Below the pieces are notes generated by a model. That model ran no database searches. It worked only from the letters and a program-made list of their open reading frames with translations, and was not told the DNA's origin. This document shows positions 50,209 to 59,961 of a stretch of 64,000 nucleotides of DNA, one piece after another. The position numbers were made by a program, and so were the translations under genes. The stretch is taken from the NCBI GenBank assembly GCA_002350805.1, contig DEFO01000011.1, positions 9,954 through 73,953 on the forward strand, given 5' to 3'. The DNA comes from Prevotella sp. UBA2850. GTDB taxonomy: Bacteria > Bacteroidota > Bacteroidia > Bacteroidales > Bacteroidaceae. Positions within the stretch are counted from its first letter, which is position 1, and the number at the start of each line of letters is the position of its first letter.

Positions 50209-51687
50209 TTATTTGATGTTTTGGAAAAGAGCTTCCACAATCTCACTTTCAGTCCATTCCACTTTCTTGCGATCGAGGAGTCCCATCCACCAAAGACCTG
50301 TCGTATTGTAAGCTTTGAACTTCTTGGCCATATAGGTGGCATACTTCACTCGCTCTGCCATCAGTTTCTTATCGTCCAGCGCTCCGAACTCACCATAGAA
50401 ATACGGGAGTCCCAGTTCCTGGGCGAAACGCTTGTCAACCATTGTGAACATCTCATCGATTTCCTTTTCACATGAACTATCGAAGGCCTCAATGTTCCAC
50501 TCGCCATTATCATTACAGAAATTGTAAGGATCGTAAGAGTGGACAGTTGCAAGAATATGGCCAGCCACAACATCATTAGGAGCATTAAAGCCGTTGAGTT
50601 TTGCCTGAGTGTGGCCTGCGCTATACGGATTGACAATCAAGTTTCTGTACATGTTGTTTCCACCTGTACCACGGACGACATCTACAAAGTCCTGTTCGAG
50701 TTTGTTGATGGCTGTGTAGGCATCGGCATTGACAGGATTGTTCCAGTTGCCTGTCTCATCGAGAATCTCGTTCACGGCCTCAAACAACAGTTTGTCGTTA
50801 TAATCCTGGAACTCCTCTGCAATCTGGCGCCATAGGTTTTTGAAGCGCTTGCTGATGGTCTCGTAGTTGTTCAAATCAGCCAACAGCCAATGTGCTCCAT
50901 CGCCACGTGAAGCATCATATTCACTAGCATCATGATGAACATTAATAATACAGTAGCATCCTGCTTTGAGCACCATATCGACCACTTGCTTCACACGAGC
51001 CATCCATGCGGCGTCGATATGATCGTTGGCATCCATGTGGGGGAACCATGTAACGGGTACACGAATCAGATTAAAGCCCTTCGCGGCTATGGCATCTATG
51101 ATTTCCTGAGTAGTCTCAGGCTGTCCCCAACATGTCTCCCAATCAATAGGCGTCTGCGGGTTGAACCATTGCTGTACCGAGGCATTGGTAATATCATGGT
51201 TCGACTCAAGTGTGTTTCCAAGATTATAGCCTAAGGTAACAGTCTCCAGGAACTCAGGAGCGCTGATGAAGTGGTCGGCAGCATCGCGTCCAATCTGATT
51301 GATGGCGACCGTCTTGGTCAGACCGCCAGAGGTGATGGTGATGGTGCCGACTCGAGCCTCTGCCTCATTGGCCGTCACGCTAACATTCAACCATGACATG
51401 CGGGTGGGCAGTTGATAGCCGTAGCCTGCACGTGCCGAGAGTTTAATCCATGTTGTGTCAGACACTACAGCATCCCAGTCGCCATCAGCATTAATACCTA
51501 TCATCTTCGTCCCCTTGGTGGCTCCGAAATCTAACTGTGTAATCTCAAGAGAGTCCAAAGAGGTAACAGTCAATCGCGTCGCCTTGCTAGTAGAGTCGCT
51601 GTCGCTACAGCTTTGCAAAGCCAACGCTGCTGCCAGCACCCATACTACACTAAAGAAATATATGAATCGTTTCATACGCTTAATCAT
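50209..51687 (-). CDS. BACON-domain GH5 endo-glucanase (probable endo-xyloglucanase)
   Basis: A 492-residue surface lipoprotein. Cys27 (LALQSCSDSDS) is followed by serines and acidic residues, then a BACON domain at about 38-133 (ending KTVAINQIG), then a GH5 barrel at about 140-490, best fitting subfamily 4. The barrel shows GYNLGNTLES, RVPVTWFPHM, INVHHDA, acid/base Glu307 in FEAVNEILDE and nucleophile Glu433 in YFYGEFGALD. The layout matches the cell-surface endo-xyloglucanase of the Bacteroides ovatus xyloglucan locus. It starts three bases after the SGBP stop; a second Met four codons in (51675) is possible. Confidence 0.9.
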   Translation of the reverse strand: MIKRMKRFIYFFSVVWVLAAALALQSCSDSDSTSKATRLTVTSLDSLEITQLDFGATKGTKMIGINADGDWDAVVSDTTWIKLSARAGYGYQLPTRMSWLNVSVTANEAEARVGTITITSGGLTKTVAINQIGRDAADHFISAPEFLETVTLGYNLGNTLESNHDITNASVQQWFNPQTPIDWETCWGQPETTQEIIDAIAAKGFNLIRVPVTWFPHMDANDHIDAAWMARVKQVVDMVLKAGCYCIINVHHDASEYDASRGDGAHWLLADLNNYETISKRFKNLWRQIAEEFQDYNDKLLFEAVNEILDETGNWNNPVNADAYTAINKLEQDFVDVVRGTGGNNMYRNLIVNPYSAGHTQAKLNGFNAPNDVVAGHILATVHSYDPYNFCNDNGEWNIEAFDSSCEKEIDEMFTMVDKRFAQELGLPYFYGEFGALDDKKLMAERVKYATYMAKKFKAYNTTGLWWMGLLDRKKVEWTESEIVEALFQNIK

Positions 51688-51690
51688 TTG

Positions 51691-53376
51691 TTAGTTGGTT
51701 TTCTTAACATAAATCAGTCGGACGTTGTCCATGCAGAAATCAACAGTACCCTTGTTGTTTCCCGGGTTGATCTGCATCATGCGAATACGCTTCAAGCCAG
51801 CATTCTTGATATCTGCGTAGGTCATTCCCTCATAGCAGGAGAAATGGCTCAAGCTCATCACATGACGATACCACTTGCCTGTGGGAGCCTCACCATTGAT
51901 GTCGGCCAGGCGACGCTCCTTGAAGTTGGCAATTCCTGCATTATAGTCAATCCAGTTGTCAGGACTATCATACTGGTTGTTCCAGTCGCACTCGCCACTT
52001 GAGAGTGACTGCATCATGTAACGCAGGAAACCGGCATAGTTCTCGACGCGATCGTAGTCGGAGTTGTTGTTATACACTTCCATAGCCAGATATACCTCGT
52101 CGGCTCTGGCATCTGCAGGAATGACATCGAAGTCGGGCAGATAGAATTGGTCATCGCCCCAATCGTGGATGAAGTTAATCTGTGTTCCCCACCATTGGCT
52201 TCCTTCGTTCTCTATCAGCCAATGAGCAAAGACGCCATCACCTGTAAACGGAGGATTCATGCCGTCGGCTGTTGTTTTGATAATCTTCGGACCACCACCC
52301 CAGTCTTCTGTAATGACCGAATCATCGAAGTCGGTCAGCAATGTGGTATAGTTGAAGAACGAAACCTTGGCTTCACCTCCTCCAGTCACAACGGTAATAT
52401 AAGGTTCGCTGCCACGAGAAGGCTTCTTTGTGAAGACGAACGACACCTCGTCCTCAGTATCTGCTACGGTAAACTCGTCGGGCGTAAGGGTCACATCACC
52501 ATACTTAATGGCATCTACCTGAATGAACTCAGTGCCTCTCAAAGTAACCGTCTCGCCCAAAACTGGCATATCGGTATTCAATCCCTCTGCGCCTTCAAGA
52601 ATGGTTGGCGGCTGGAGATACAGACTGAAGGGGACATAGACGGTTCCGGCAGCACACTCAATGACCAGCGAGCCTTGAGAGAACGAAAGCGAAGGAATGG
52701 TGAGTGCCAATTCCGAGTCGGTCTCGTAGGCAGTACTGTTCTTGTTGAGGTGATGGTCCATGAGTATGGTCTTCACATTTGCCTCTACCTTTGTACCTCC
52801 GACAACGCCTCCTGCAGCAGTAATCTCTTCGGGGGTCATGCTGGTAATATAGGCTTTCTCTATATCTACCAGATTCTTACCATAGACGGCCAATATATCA
52901 CCAGGACTGCGCGGATATCGGCATTGCGAGCGGGTAATGCTGGGATATGGAGCCGTCACCTTAAAAGCATAGGTGGCTGTTCCGTGCGAGGTCTCCACCC
53001 GAATCTCGTCGGTATAAGGATTATCTACGGTACCCTTGTCGAAAGCTGTAAGCTTGAAGCCGTTGATTTCTGTAGGGATATTAACTATAATGCTATGGTC
53101 GGTATTGAGCGTTGAGTTGACACTTACACTCTGACCATTGATATAGACATGATGGGCATCATTCAGATTCTCACCAATTATGACAATCTTTGAGCCTGCC
53201 GAAGCCTTTGTGAACAAGCTGTCGGCTTTTGCCGGATCTGTGGTCCTGACACCAGTAATGACGGGCTGCCCTCCTCCGCTTCCGTCAGAGTCGGAGCAAG
53301 AGGATAGAGTGAACGAGGATATGCCTAGTACAACAGCCAGCAGCCAAGTCCAGATATATTGATTCTTTTGTTTCAT
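51691..53376 (-). CDS. Surface glycan-binding protein with IPT/TIG domains (SGBP-B type)
   Basis: A lipoprotein of about 561 residues: signal peptide with lipobox LSSC followed by SDSDGSGGG, two or three IPT/TIG beta-sandwich domains (GSKIVIIGENLNDAHHVYING, GDILAVYGKNLVDIEKAYIT, GETVTLRGTEFIQVDAIKYGD) and a C-terminal glycan-binding region rich in Trp and Tyr (DDSVITEDWGGG, HWLIENEGSQWWGTQINFIHDWG). It captures the polysaccharide for the SusCD pair and has no enzyme motifs. The frame is open to 53415 with a Met also at 53391; I chose 53376 because the signal peptide begins there. It sits between susD and the GH5 gene. Confidence 0.86.
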   Translation of the reverse strand: MKQKNQYIWTWLLAVVLGISSFTLSSCSDSDGSGGGQPVITGVRTTDPAKADSLFTKASAGSKIVIIGENLNDAHHVYINGQSVSVNSTLNTDHSIIVNIPTEINGFKLTAFDKGTVDNPYTDEIRVETSHGTATYAFKVTAPYPSITRSQCRYPRSPGDILAVYGKNLVDIEKAYITSMTPEEITAAGGVVGGTKVEANVKTILMDHHLNKNSTAYETDSELALTIPSLSFSQGSLVIECAAGTVYVPFSLYLQPPTILEGAEGLNTDMPVLGETVTLRGTEFIQVDAIKYGDVTLTPDEFTVADTEDEVSFVFTKKPSRGSEPYITVVTGGGEAKVSFFNYTTLLTDFDDSVITEDWGGGPKIIKTTADGMNPPFTGDGVFAHWLIENEGSQWWGTQINFIHDWGDDQFYLPDFDVIPADARADEVYLAMEVYNNNSDYDRVENYAGFLRYMMQSLSSGECDWNNQYDSPDNWIDYNAGIANFKERRLADINGEAPTGKWYRHVMSLSHFSCYEGMTYADIKNAGLKRIRMMQINPGNNKGTVDFCMDNVRLIYVKKTN

Positions 53377-53398
53377 ATTCTTTGATTCCATTAAAGTT

Positions 53399-55264
53399 CT
53401 ACCATGTAAAATCATAGGCCACAGGTGCCTGCTTCAAATAGGCATTTCGCTGGACGTCAACTGCGGGATACTCCAAGAAGATGTCGTTGTCGGTAATGAC
53501 GATGGGGTCGTAGCCAGCCTGTTGTGAAGCCAACTCACGCCAGTTCACAGAATAGCCGTGCGCTTTGTCCTGCGGGATGCCTCCCGATGTAACCTCTTCG
53601 CCAGCGGCATTTCGGCGCACCACCGGGAAGTTGTTGTCAGGGTCGAGATAACGTTCTGCATCGTTATAGTAACATGCCTTCATACTGCCGTCGTCATTAT
53701 AGAGTGAGGCGTAGTACCAAGGGGAGTCACACGTACCATAATAGCACTTATAACTGATTGAGCCGTCTTCGTTCATGATGACATCATTCTGCCCGTCATT
53801 GATGAAGTAGCCACGATACTGCTGGTAGTTGAAATAGGTGAGCATCTCATTGGGTTTCCAACGGTACCAGGTGACCATATCGTACCAGTTCTGATATTCC
53901 ATGCAGAACTCAATACGGCGCTCACGAATCAAGTCAGAAAAGGTGTAGTATGAGCGGCCACGAAGCTCCTGAATAGTCTTCACCTTGGCCCGGGCGCGTA
54001 CTGTGTTAAGAGCGGCCAGTCCCTCGGCGTCAGCACATTGTGCCTGATTGCCAAGAATAGCCTCTGCCTTGATCAAGTATATATCAGCCAGACGCATGAG
54101 ATAGGTGTTGAGTGGAGAGGCCTGCTGGTGAAGGTGCCCGCCAGCATCTGCCTTGTTGCCAACCACGTACTTACGGTTCTGTATCCAGTTCTTCTGATAG
54201 GTGTAACCGCCTTCATCTCGATGGAAGTTGTCGTAATAGCAACCCGGGGTGAAGAAGGTGGCTCGGCGGCGGTAGATGTCTTCCGGGTCTTCATTGTAGA
54301 GGTCTATCATATCAGGCGAGGCGCTCAGGTTTCCGCCCCATCCTCCTACATCCGACATATCACCGGAGGTCAGCGTAGCCACAAGTGTGTTGCCATTGCC
54401 CCAGCGGGTCTGGTCGGTCAGCACCAACGGGTCAGGCCATCGCAAGGCCAGAATCTGCTCGGCATTGTCCTGATAGTCATAAAGGAACAAATTCTCATAG
54501 TTGTCCAACAGCTGATACTGTCCGCAGTTGATAACCTCATTACAAAGCTCAACGACCCTTTTCAGGGTTGCCTCGTCACGGGTAGACTTGCCCCATCCGC
54601 TCTGAGCCAGCAACACCTTAGCCAGCATGGCCTTTGCCGCATATCGGCCGGGATGGTTGTTCACAACCTGAGGTCTCATGAGCTCGGCAGCTCGTTCGAG
54701 GTCACGAATGATGAACTTGAAGACATCCTCCTCGGTATTGAGCGGCTTAATAGGCTCACGCCCCAGTTCGTCGTTGTCCTCATACAGAATCACGGGGCCC
54801 CAGATTCGCAGCATGTAGAAATAAGAGGTGGCACGCATGAGGTGAGCCTCGCCTACGGCTTGGTTTTTCACTTCCTCGCTGACGGCACTCGAACTATATA
54901 GGGGCACGCTCTTGATGACCGAATTGGCAAACGATACCACCATATAGAGTGACGACCAGGCCTGAGCCAGCGACTCGGTCTGTCCGGTCACTTGGAAACG
55001 GGCAAACTCGGCCATGTTGTAGGGGTTCCAGGCGTCGTTGGCACGCTGGGAGCCCAAGCCGAGGATACATGTATTGTTGTAGAAGAACCACGCACGATTA
55101 TAGAGAGGCTCTACAGCTTTCATAACGGCATCGTCGCTGGCATAATAATTGTCGGCAGCATAGGTGTGCTGCGGCGTGCGATCCAGAAAATCGTCCTTGC
55201 AGCTGGAGAGCATCAAGCTTACCAGCGCCAAGATTGACAATATCAATATATTCTTTGTTTTCAT
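53399..55264 (-). CDS. SusD-family surface glycan-binding lipoprotein
   Basis: A 621-residue lipoprotein: signal peptide with Cys22 in LSSCKDDFLDRTPQH (the typical start of mature SusD proteins), then tetratricopeptide-like helices (EEVKNQAVGEAHLMRATSYFYMLRIWGPV) and the C-terminal block RERRIEFCMEYQNWYDMVTWYRW. It forms the lid on the SusC channel and delivers oligosaccharides to it. It begins 24 bases after susC, as in standard SusCD pairs. Confidence 0.95.
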   Translation of the reverse strand: MKTKNILILSILALVSLMLSSCKDDFLDRTPQHTYAADNYYASDDAVMKAVEPLYNRAWFFYNNTCILGLGSQRANDAWNPYNMAEFARFQVTGQTESLAQAWSSLYMVVSFANSVIKSVPLYSSSAVSEEVKNQAVGEAHLMRATSYFYMLRIWGPVILYEDNDELGREPIKPLNTEEDVFKFIIRDLERAAELMRPQVVNNHPGRYAAKAMLAKVLLAQSGWGKSTRDEATLKRVVELCNEVINCGQYQLLDNYENLFLYDYQDNAEQILALRWPDPLVLTDQTRWGNGNTLVATLTSGDMSDVGGWGGNLSASPDMIDLYNEDPEDIYRRRATFFTPGCYYDNFHRDEGGYTYQKNWIQNRKYVVGNKADAGGHLHQQASPLNTYLMRLADIYLIKAEAILGNQAQCADAEGLAALNTVRARAKVKTIQELRGRSYYTFSDLIRERRIEFCMEYQNWYDMVTWYRWKPNEMLTYFNYQQYRGYFINDGQNDVIMNEDGSISYKCYYGTCDSPWYYASLYNDDGSMKACYYNDAERYLDPDNNFPVVRRNAAGEEVTSGGIPQDKAHGYSVNWRELASQQAGYDPIVITDNDIFLEYPAVDVQRNAYLKQAPVAYDFTW

Positions 55265-55288
55265 AACTATATGTGTCTTTACCGTTGA

Positions 55289-58200
55289 TTAGAAATTCAC
55301 TTTAACGCCAAAATTGTAGATGCGCGATGACGGGTAGCGATAGTTGTCGATTCCCTGCAACATCACGTTCGACGAACCCAATTCCGGGTCATAGCCGTCG
55401 TAGCCGGTGATTGTGAATACGTTCTGAATGTTTCCATAAATCTGCACCCAGTCGAGTTTGAGAGGTATGATCCATTTCTTGGGCAGGTTCCACGCGAGAG
55501 AGAGCGACTTCATGCGGATGTACGATCCATCCTCGACGAAGAGCGAACTCACACGGTAGTTGTCGTTGTTACTCTGTCCATTTCCGGTAATACGTGCCAC
55601 TCGGGCCGAGCCCACATTGGTCATATGCACATTCGAGAGGTCGAGCGACGAGCCGTCGGGGTTGATGAGCTCCACGCGGGCGTAGCTGGCGGCGTCTTTC
55701 ATCTTGTTGCCCCAGGCCGTTGGGTCGAGGTGGTGTTGGCGCACGTAATTATAGACATCATTGCCCACACTACCGTTGATAAAGAACGACAGCTCGAGAT
55801 TCTTCCACGTGATAGTGTTGTTGATACCGAAGGTGAAGTCGGGATTGGGATTGCCTATAAAGGTACAGTCTTCCGAGTCAATCTTTCCGTCGCCGTTGAC
55901 ATCCTCGAAGATATAGTCGCCCACCCAGATGCTGTTCGGTCCGATGGGATACATCTCGCCTGCGGCTGTAGCCGGACGAGGGGTTTCCAGAGGGCTGCCG
56001 TCACGATTGATGAGCGTCTCGCCGTATTTGTTCTTCACATAGAAATCGGCCTCCTCGGTATACATACCCTTCACCTTCCAGCCCCAGAACTGTCCTACGG
56101 GCTCGCCCACCACGGAGCAGGTGTAGTTGTTGGTGCCAATCTGTCCGAACATGGCCGACTCTCCGTTGTTCAGTCCCGTCAATTTGTTGCGGTTGAACGA
56201 GATAGTGGCGTTGGTGCGCCATTGCCAGTCCGCCGTGGCAACATTTACGGTATTAAGAGTGAACTCTATACCCTTGTTTTGAATAGAACCTGCGTTCACC
56301 CAAGGCGCCCGGATTCCGTAGTAGGATTCTGTGGGAATAAGGTAAGCGGGCAGTGAAGCCACCATCAGCAAGTCGTCGGTCTTCTTGAAGTAGGCGTCGA
56401 CGATAAACTCTATGCGGTTGTCGAGGAACGAAAGGTCGAGTCCTACGTTCCAGGCCTTGGTACGCTCCCATGTGAGTTTGTCGTTGGCATAGTTCTCGGG
56501 GAAATAGCCTGTGCCCCAAGCCGTCGGTACCGCCTTCATGGCCGATCCGTAGGCGAAGTTGCTGGCATTCTGATTGCCCACAAGTCCCCAGCCAAGTCGC
56601 AGTTTGGCGTTGCTCAGCCACGTGAGTTTCTTCATGAAAGGCTCTTGCGTGATGCGCCAGGCGAGCGCCACAGAGGGGAAGTAACCCCAGCGGTTGCCCT
56701 TGGCAAAGTTAGAAGAGCCGTCGGCACGCAACGTGGCGGTGAGCAGATAGCGATCGAGCAGGTTGTAGTTGAAACGGCCGTAGTACGACTCGATGGCCCA
56801 GTCGGAGCCCTGTTCTTCATTGCCTTGACCAGTGGTGTCGCCCACGTTAAGCGAGTGTACCGTATCAAATATATAGTTCACGCGCGAAGCCGTACCGTTG
56901 AACCACTCGCCCTCCTGTGACTCGTGTCCGGCCATAATCTGGAAGTGATGGCCCTTAAGCGGGTCGAAGTCGTAGGTGGCATATTGTTTGAACGACTCGT
57001 ATTTGTTGCGCGAGTTGCCGTGGGTCGATACCGACTGTTTCACCACATTACCATACGAGTAGTCGGGTTGGAAGAAAAAGGTGTTGCCCCAGCCACGGTT
57101 GCCACCATACTCTATTCGTACGACGAGGCCCTTCAGCGGGGTGATGTTGGCAAAGAAATTGTAGTCGAGCGAAGAGTTGGCTCGGCGGTTCTCAATCATC
57201 GAAGCCTCGAAGATGGGGTTCGACTGATACTGATACTCGTGGGTCTCGCCAAAGCCCAACGTACCGTCTGCATTATAGGGAGCCACATCGGGATACTGCA
57301 CAAGGGCAGTCTGAATGACGTTGCTCTCCTCGAAGGTGACAATCTGCTTCGTGTAGGCATAGTAGGCCGATGCCCCCAGTTGCAGCCAGTCGTTCACCTG
57401 AGTATCAAAGTTACCGCGGACTGAGTTGCGGCGGAAGCCTGAGCCCAGTCCAACACCATCCTGGTCGAGCAAACCACCCGAGATGGCGTAGTGCATGGTC
57501 TTCGTTCCTCCGCTCACGCCTACCTGATGGTTGTGCATGAAGGCCGTCTGGAACAGCTCATCCTGCCAGTTGGTACCCTCGGTAAGCAGGGTGGGGTCGA
57601 GATAGTCAGTACTGGGCGTCCAACCCTGTATCTTGGCCCGCTGGTTGTAGAACTCACCATACTCGGGCAGGTTCATCACCTCTAGCATTTTTGGCAGCTT
57701 CTGCCATCCGAAGTAGCCCTCGTAACTGAGCTTGGCATTACCCTCCTGGCCTTTCTTTGTGGTAATGAGCACCACGCCATTGGAGGCGCGCGAGCCGTAG
57801 ATAGCAGTTGCAGAGGCGTCTTTAAGCACCTCAATAGAGGTGATGTCGGCAGGGTTGAGCGAGCTCATCACACTAGTGTGCGAATCGGTCTGCCCCGACA
57901 TAGCCACGCCATCGACCACATAGAGGGGCTCGTTGCCGCTAAGCGAGTTGATACCGCGAATCTGTACTGAGATGCCGCCGCCCGGAGCTCCCGAGTTTTG
58001 AGTGACCTGCACACCGGCAATACGGCCCTGCATGGCTTGCTCTATCGAGGTGTTCACGCCTTGTTTAATGGCTTTCTCGTCGATGGAGCTTACCGAACCC
58101 GTCAGGTCGGAGCGCTTCATCACACCATAGCCCACCACCACGACCTCGCTGAGCGAAGTGGCGTCTTCTACCATTCTCACATTCATCACTCCGGCTTTCG

Positions 58201-58483
58201 TCACCTTGATAACCTGCTTCTGGTAACCAATATAGGTAAACTCCAGACTCTGCCCCACCCGGGCTGTGATTTGGAAACGGCCGTCGATGTCGGTAATCGT
58301 ACCGCCCGCGGCTCCCTGCACCTTTACCGTCGCTCCGATGATCTCATCGCCATTGGCGGCGTCGGTAACAGTACCTGTGATTTTCACTTCCTGTGCCAAG
58401 GCCGAAAGTGGAATCATGAAGAGTAGCAGCAATGCCGTTACGAACAGCTTTGCGCCCTTGCATGTTTTTCGATTTTTTCTCAT
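55289..58483 (-). CDS. SusC-family TonB-dependent oligosaccharide transporter
   Basis: A 1064-residue outer-membrane importer: signal peptide (about 1-30), CarboxypepD_reg-like domain (33-110, VKITGTVTDAANGDEIIGATVKVQG), a TonB box region (LSEVVVVGYGVMKRSDLTGSVSS), plug with VQIRGINSLSGNEPLYVVDGVAMSG and TSIEVLKDASATAIYGSRASNGVVLITTKKG, and a long barrel ending FGVKVNF. It moves oligosaccharides released by the GH5 into the periplasm, where the GH31 and GH2 act. It is the first structural gene of the locus, 343 bases downstream of the LacI gene. Confidence 0.96.
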   Translation of the reverse strand: MRKNRKTCKGAKLFVTALLLLFMIPLSALAQEVKITGTVTDAANGDEIIGATVKVQGAAGGTITDIDGRFQITARVGQSLEFTYIGYQKQVIKVTKAGVMNVRMVEDATSLSEVVVVGYGVMKRSDLTGSVSSIDEKAIKQGVNTSIEQAMQGRIAGVQVTQNSGAPGGGISVQIRGINSLSGNEPLYVVDGVAMSGQTDSHTSVMSSLNPADITSIEVLKDASATAIYGSRASNGVVLITTKKGQEGNAKLSYEGYFGWQKLPKMLEVMNLPEYGEFYNQRAKIQGWTPSTDYLDPTLLTEGTNWQDELFQTAFMHNHQVGVSGGTKTMHYAISGGLLDQDGVGLGSGFRRNSVRGNFDTQVNDWLQLGASAYYAYTKQIVTFEESNVIQTALVQYPDVAPYNADGTLGFGETHEYQYQSNPIFEASMIENRRANSSLDYNFFANITPLKGLVVRIEYGGNRGWGNTFFFQPDYSYGNVVKQSVSTHGNSRNKYESFKQYATYDFDPLKGHHFQIMAGHESQEGEWFNGTASRVNYIFDTVHSLNVGDTTGQGNEEQGSDWAIESYYGRFNYNLLDRYLLTATLRADGSSNFAKGNRWGYFPSVALAWRITQEPFMKKLTWLSNAKLRLGWGLVGNQNASNFAYGSAMKAVPTAWGTGYFPENYANDKLTWERTKAWNVGLDLSFLDNRIEFIVDAYFKKTDDLLMVASLPAYLIPTESYYGIRAPWVNAGSIQNKGIEFTLNTVNVATADWQWRTNATISFNRNKLTGLNNGESAMFGQIGTNNYTCSVVGEPVGQFWGWKVKGMYTEEADFYVKNKYGETLINRDGSPLETPRPATAAGEMYPIGPNSIWVGDYIFEDVNGDGKIDSEDCTFIGNPNPDFTFGINNTITWKNLELSFFINGSVGNDVYNYVRQHHLDPTAWGNKMKDAASYARVELINPDGSSLDLSNVHMTNVGSARVARITGNGQSNNDNYRVSSLFVEDGSYIRMKSLSLAWNLPKKWIIPLKLDWVQIYGNIQNVFTITGYDGYDPELGSSNVMLQGIDNYRYPSSRIYNFGVKVNF

Positions 58484-58826
58484 AGATACACTTTTTGATG
58501 ATTATTTATTAAGCTATTTCTTCTTTCTAAGTAGTATTTCATGTGATAGAATTCTAAAAACAGGACTTGCCTCATCCTTTCCTTACCAATCTATATTTAC
58601 CTCTTTGTTTATGTCGTTATCGCCTGTTGGATAGTCTTTGTGTCTCTCGAAAGCTAAAGTTCCTCCAACTCCGCCAGGAGGAGATACCTGCCGGTTTGAG
58701 TGCTCCGGCTTGTATTCTGTTTGTGTCCAATTTGCATTCTTGCATAAAGAGCAACATCTCTCCTTCTAGTGAGGTAAGATAGAGTCTTCTAGGGAAAGCA
58801 GGAAAGGGCCTTGGGGGGCTTACACC
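58484..58826 (-). other. Leader region between the LacI gene and susC
   Basis: The 343 bases hold no gene I can support. I looked for a minus-strand TAnnTTTG promoter and for the ACGTTT-centred operator seen at 59889-59905 and found neither. The locus may use a divergent promoter or be read through from the regulator gene. Confidence 0.5.
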
Positions 58827-59840
58827 TCATTTCTTCCCCGAGCTTTCTCTTATCTTCAGAATCATGGGGACCACCTCTTTATATATGCGCTTGTCGCCGC
58901 CGATATTTCTCAACAGTAGTTCACAGGCCTTGGCGCCCTGCACGTGAGCCTGGTCCATGATGGCTGTGAGCTTGGGTGTCACAAAAGCCGACGAGTCACC
59001 GTCGGTAAAACCGATGATGGCCACGTCCTCCGGTATGCGCAGTTTCATGGTCTTGATGGCGTCGAATGCAGCATAAGTGATGATATCGTTGAAGGCCAGA
59101 ATGGCATCGGGACGATCGTCGCGTGCCAACAGCTCGAGCGTCGTCTGGCGGGCCTCCTCGTAGTCAATCTTTCCGCAGATCACCAGCGAGCGGTCAATGG
59201 GTATGCGGTGGTCGCGGAGCGCCTCCAGATAGCCATGCTTGCGACGACGTACCATATCGAGATGGTTGGGCCCACCTATGAAGGCGATGCGTCTGCTGCC
59301 CGTCTCTATGAAATGATTAGTGGCATCCTGGGCGGCTACGTCGCCATTGGCCACGACCGACGAGAACTTGTCTTGCAGACAGGTGCGAGCGAAGAATACC
59401 AGGGGAATACCCATGCGGCCGATCTTCTCAAAATGGCTATAGTCAACGGTATCTTGCGCCAGACAGGCGATGATGCCCTCCACATGCATGCTCACGAAGT
59501 TGTCGACGGCCAGTTCCTCACGCTCGTGATTCTCATGGCTGTTGGCGCTAATGACCGAATAGCCTTCCTTCGAGGCATAGTCCTCAATGCCATCGAGCAC
59601 AGCCGCATAATAGTGCGTCACGAGGTTGGGTACCACCACGCCAATCATCCGCGGAGCCTCCTTGCGCAGGCTCTGGGCAAACGGATTGGGGCGATAGTTC
59701 AACTCCTTGGCCAACTGCTGCACCTTGCGCCGCATTTCCTCGCCCACCTCATGGCTGTCGCGCAGGGCCCTCGAGACTGTGGCGATGCTGACGCCCAGCC
59801 GGGCGGCCAAATCCTTTAATGATGTGCGTCGTTGCTTCAT
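58827..59840 (-). CDS. LacI-family transcriptional regulator
   Basis: A 337-residue regulator. The N-terminal helix-turn-helix with hinge helix is SLKDLAARLGVSIATVSRALRDSHEV then LAKELNYRPNPFAQSLR (residues 7-62). The rest is the periplasmic-binding-protein-like effector domain (MIGVVVPNLVTHYYAAVLDGIE, IAFIGGPNHLDMVRRRKHGY, VAIIGFTDGDSSAFVTPKLT). It lies immediately upstream of susC in the same direction. Bacteroides loci of this type often use a hybrid two-component regulator instead. A palindromic LacI-type site overlaps its own promoter, implying autorepression. Confidence 0.93.
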   Translation of the reverse strand: MKQRRTSLKDLAARLGVSIATVSRALRDSHEVGEEMRRKVQQLAKELNYRPNPFAQSLRKEAPRMIGVVVPNLVTHYYAAVLDGIEDYASKEGYSVISANSHENHEREELAVDNFVSMHVEGIIACLAQDTVDYSHFEKIGRMGIPLVFFARTCLQDKFSSVVANGDVAAQDATNHFIETGSRRIAFIGGPNHLDMVRRRKHGYLEALRDHRIPIDRSLVICGKIDYEEARQTTLELLARDDRPDAILAFNDIITYAAFDAIKTMKLRIPEDVAIIGFTDGDSSAFVTPKLTAIMDQAHVQGAKACELLLRNIGGDKRIYKEVVPMILKIRESSGKK

Positions 59841-59864
59841 AGGTTAGTAATGCTATTCGTGCCA

Positions 59865-59905
59865 CAAAGATAAGTAAAAAAATGATAACCGCAAACGTTT
59901 ACGTT
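59865..59905 (-). promoter_or_regulatory. Promoter of the LacI gene with overlapping operator
   Basis: Minus-strand TTTG at 59895-59892, a 19-base spacer, then TATCTTTG at 59872-59865. The -33 box lies inside a palindrome centred on the CG of AAACGTTT (59889-59905, CCGCAAACGTTTACGTT), the classic form of a LacI/PurR-family operator. Binding there would block the promoter. Confidence 0.75.
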
Positions 59906-59947
59906 GATTTTTTCCAAGATAGTACCACCATTTGCAAAATAAATACA

Positions 59948-59956
59948 TACCTTTGC
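59948..59956 (+). promoter_or_regulatory. Plus-strand -7 element facing away from the LacI gene
   Basis: TACCTTTGC matches the Bacteroidota -7 consensus. The only upstream TTTG (59931-59934) is 13 bases away, shorter than the usual 19-20, so strength is doubtful. Confidence 0.45.
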
Positions 59957-59961
59957 AGGGA

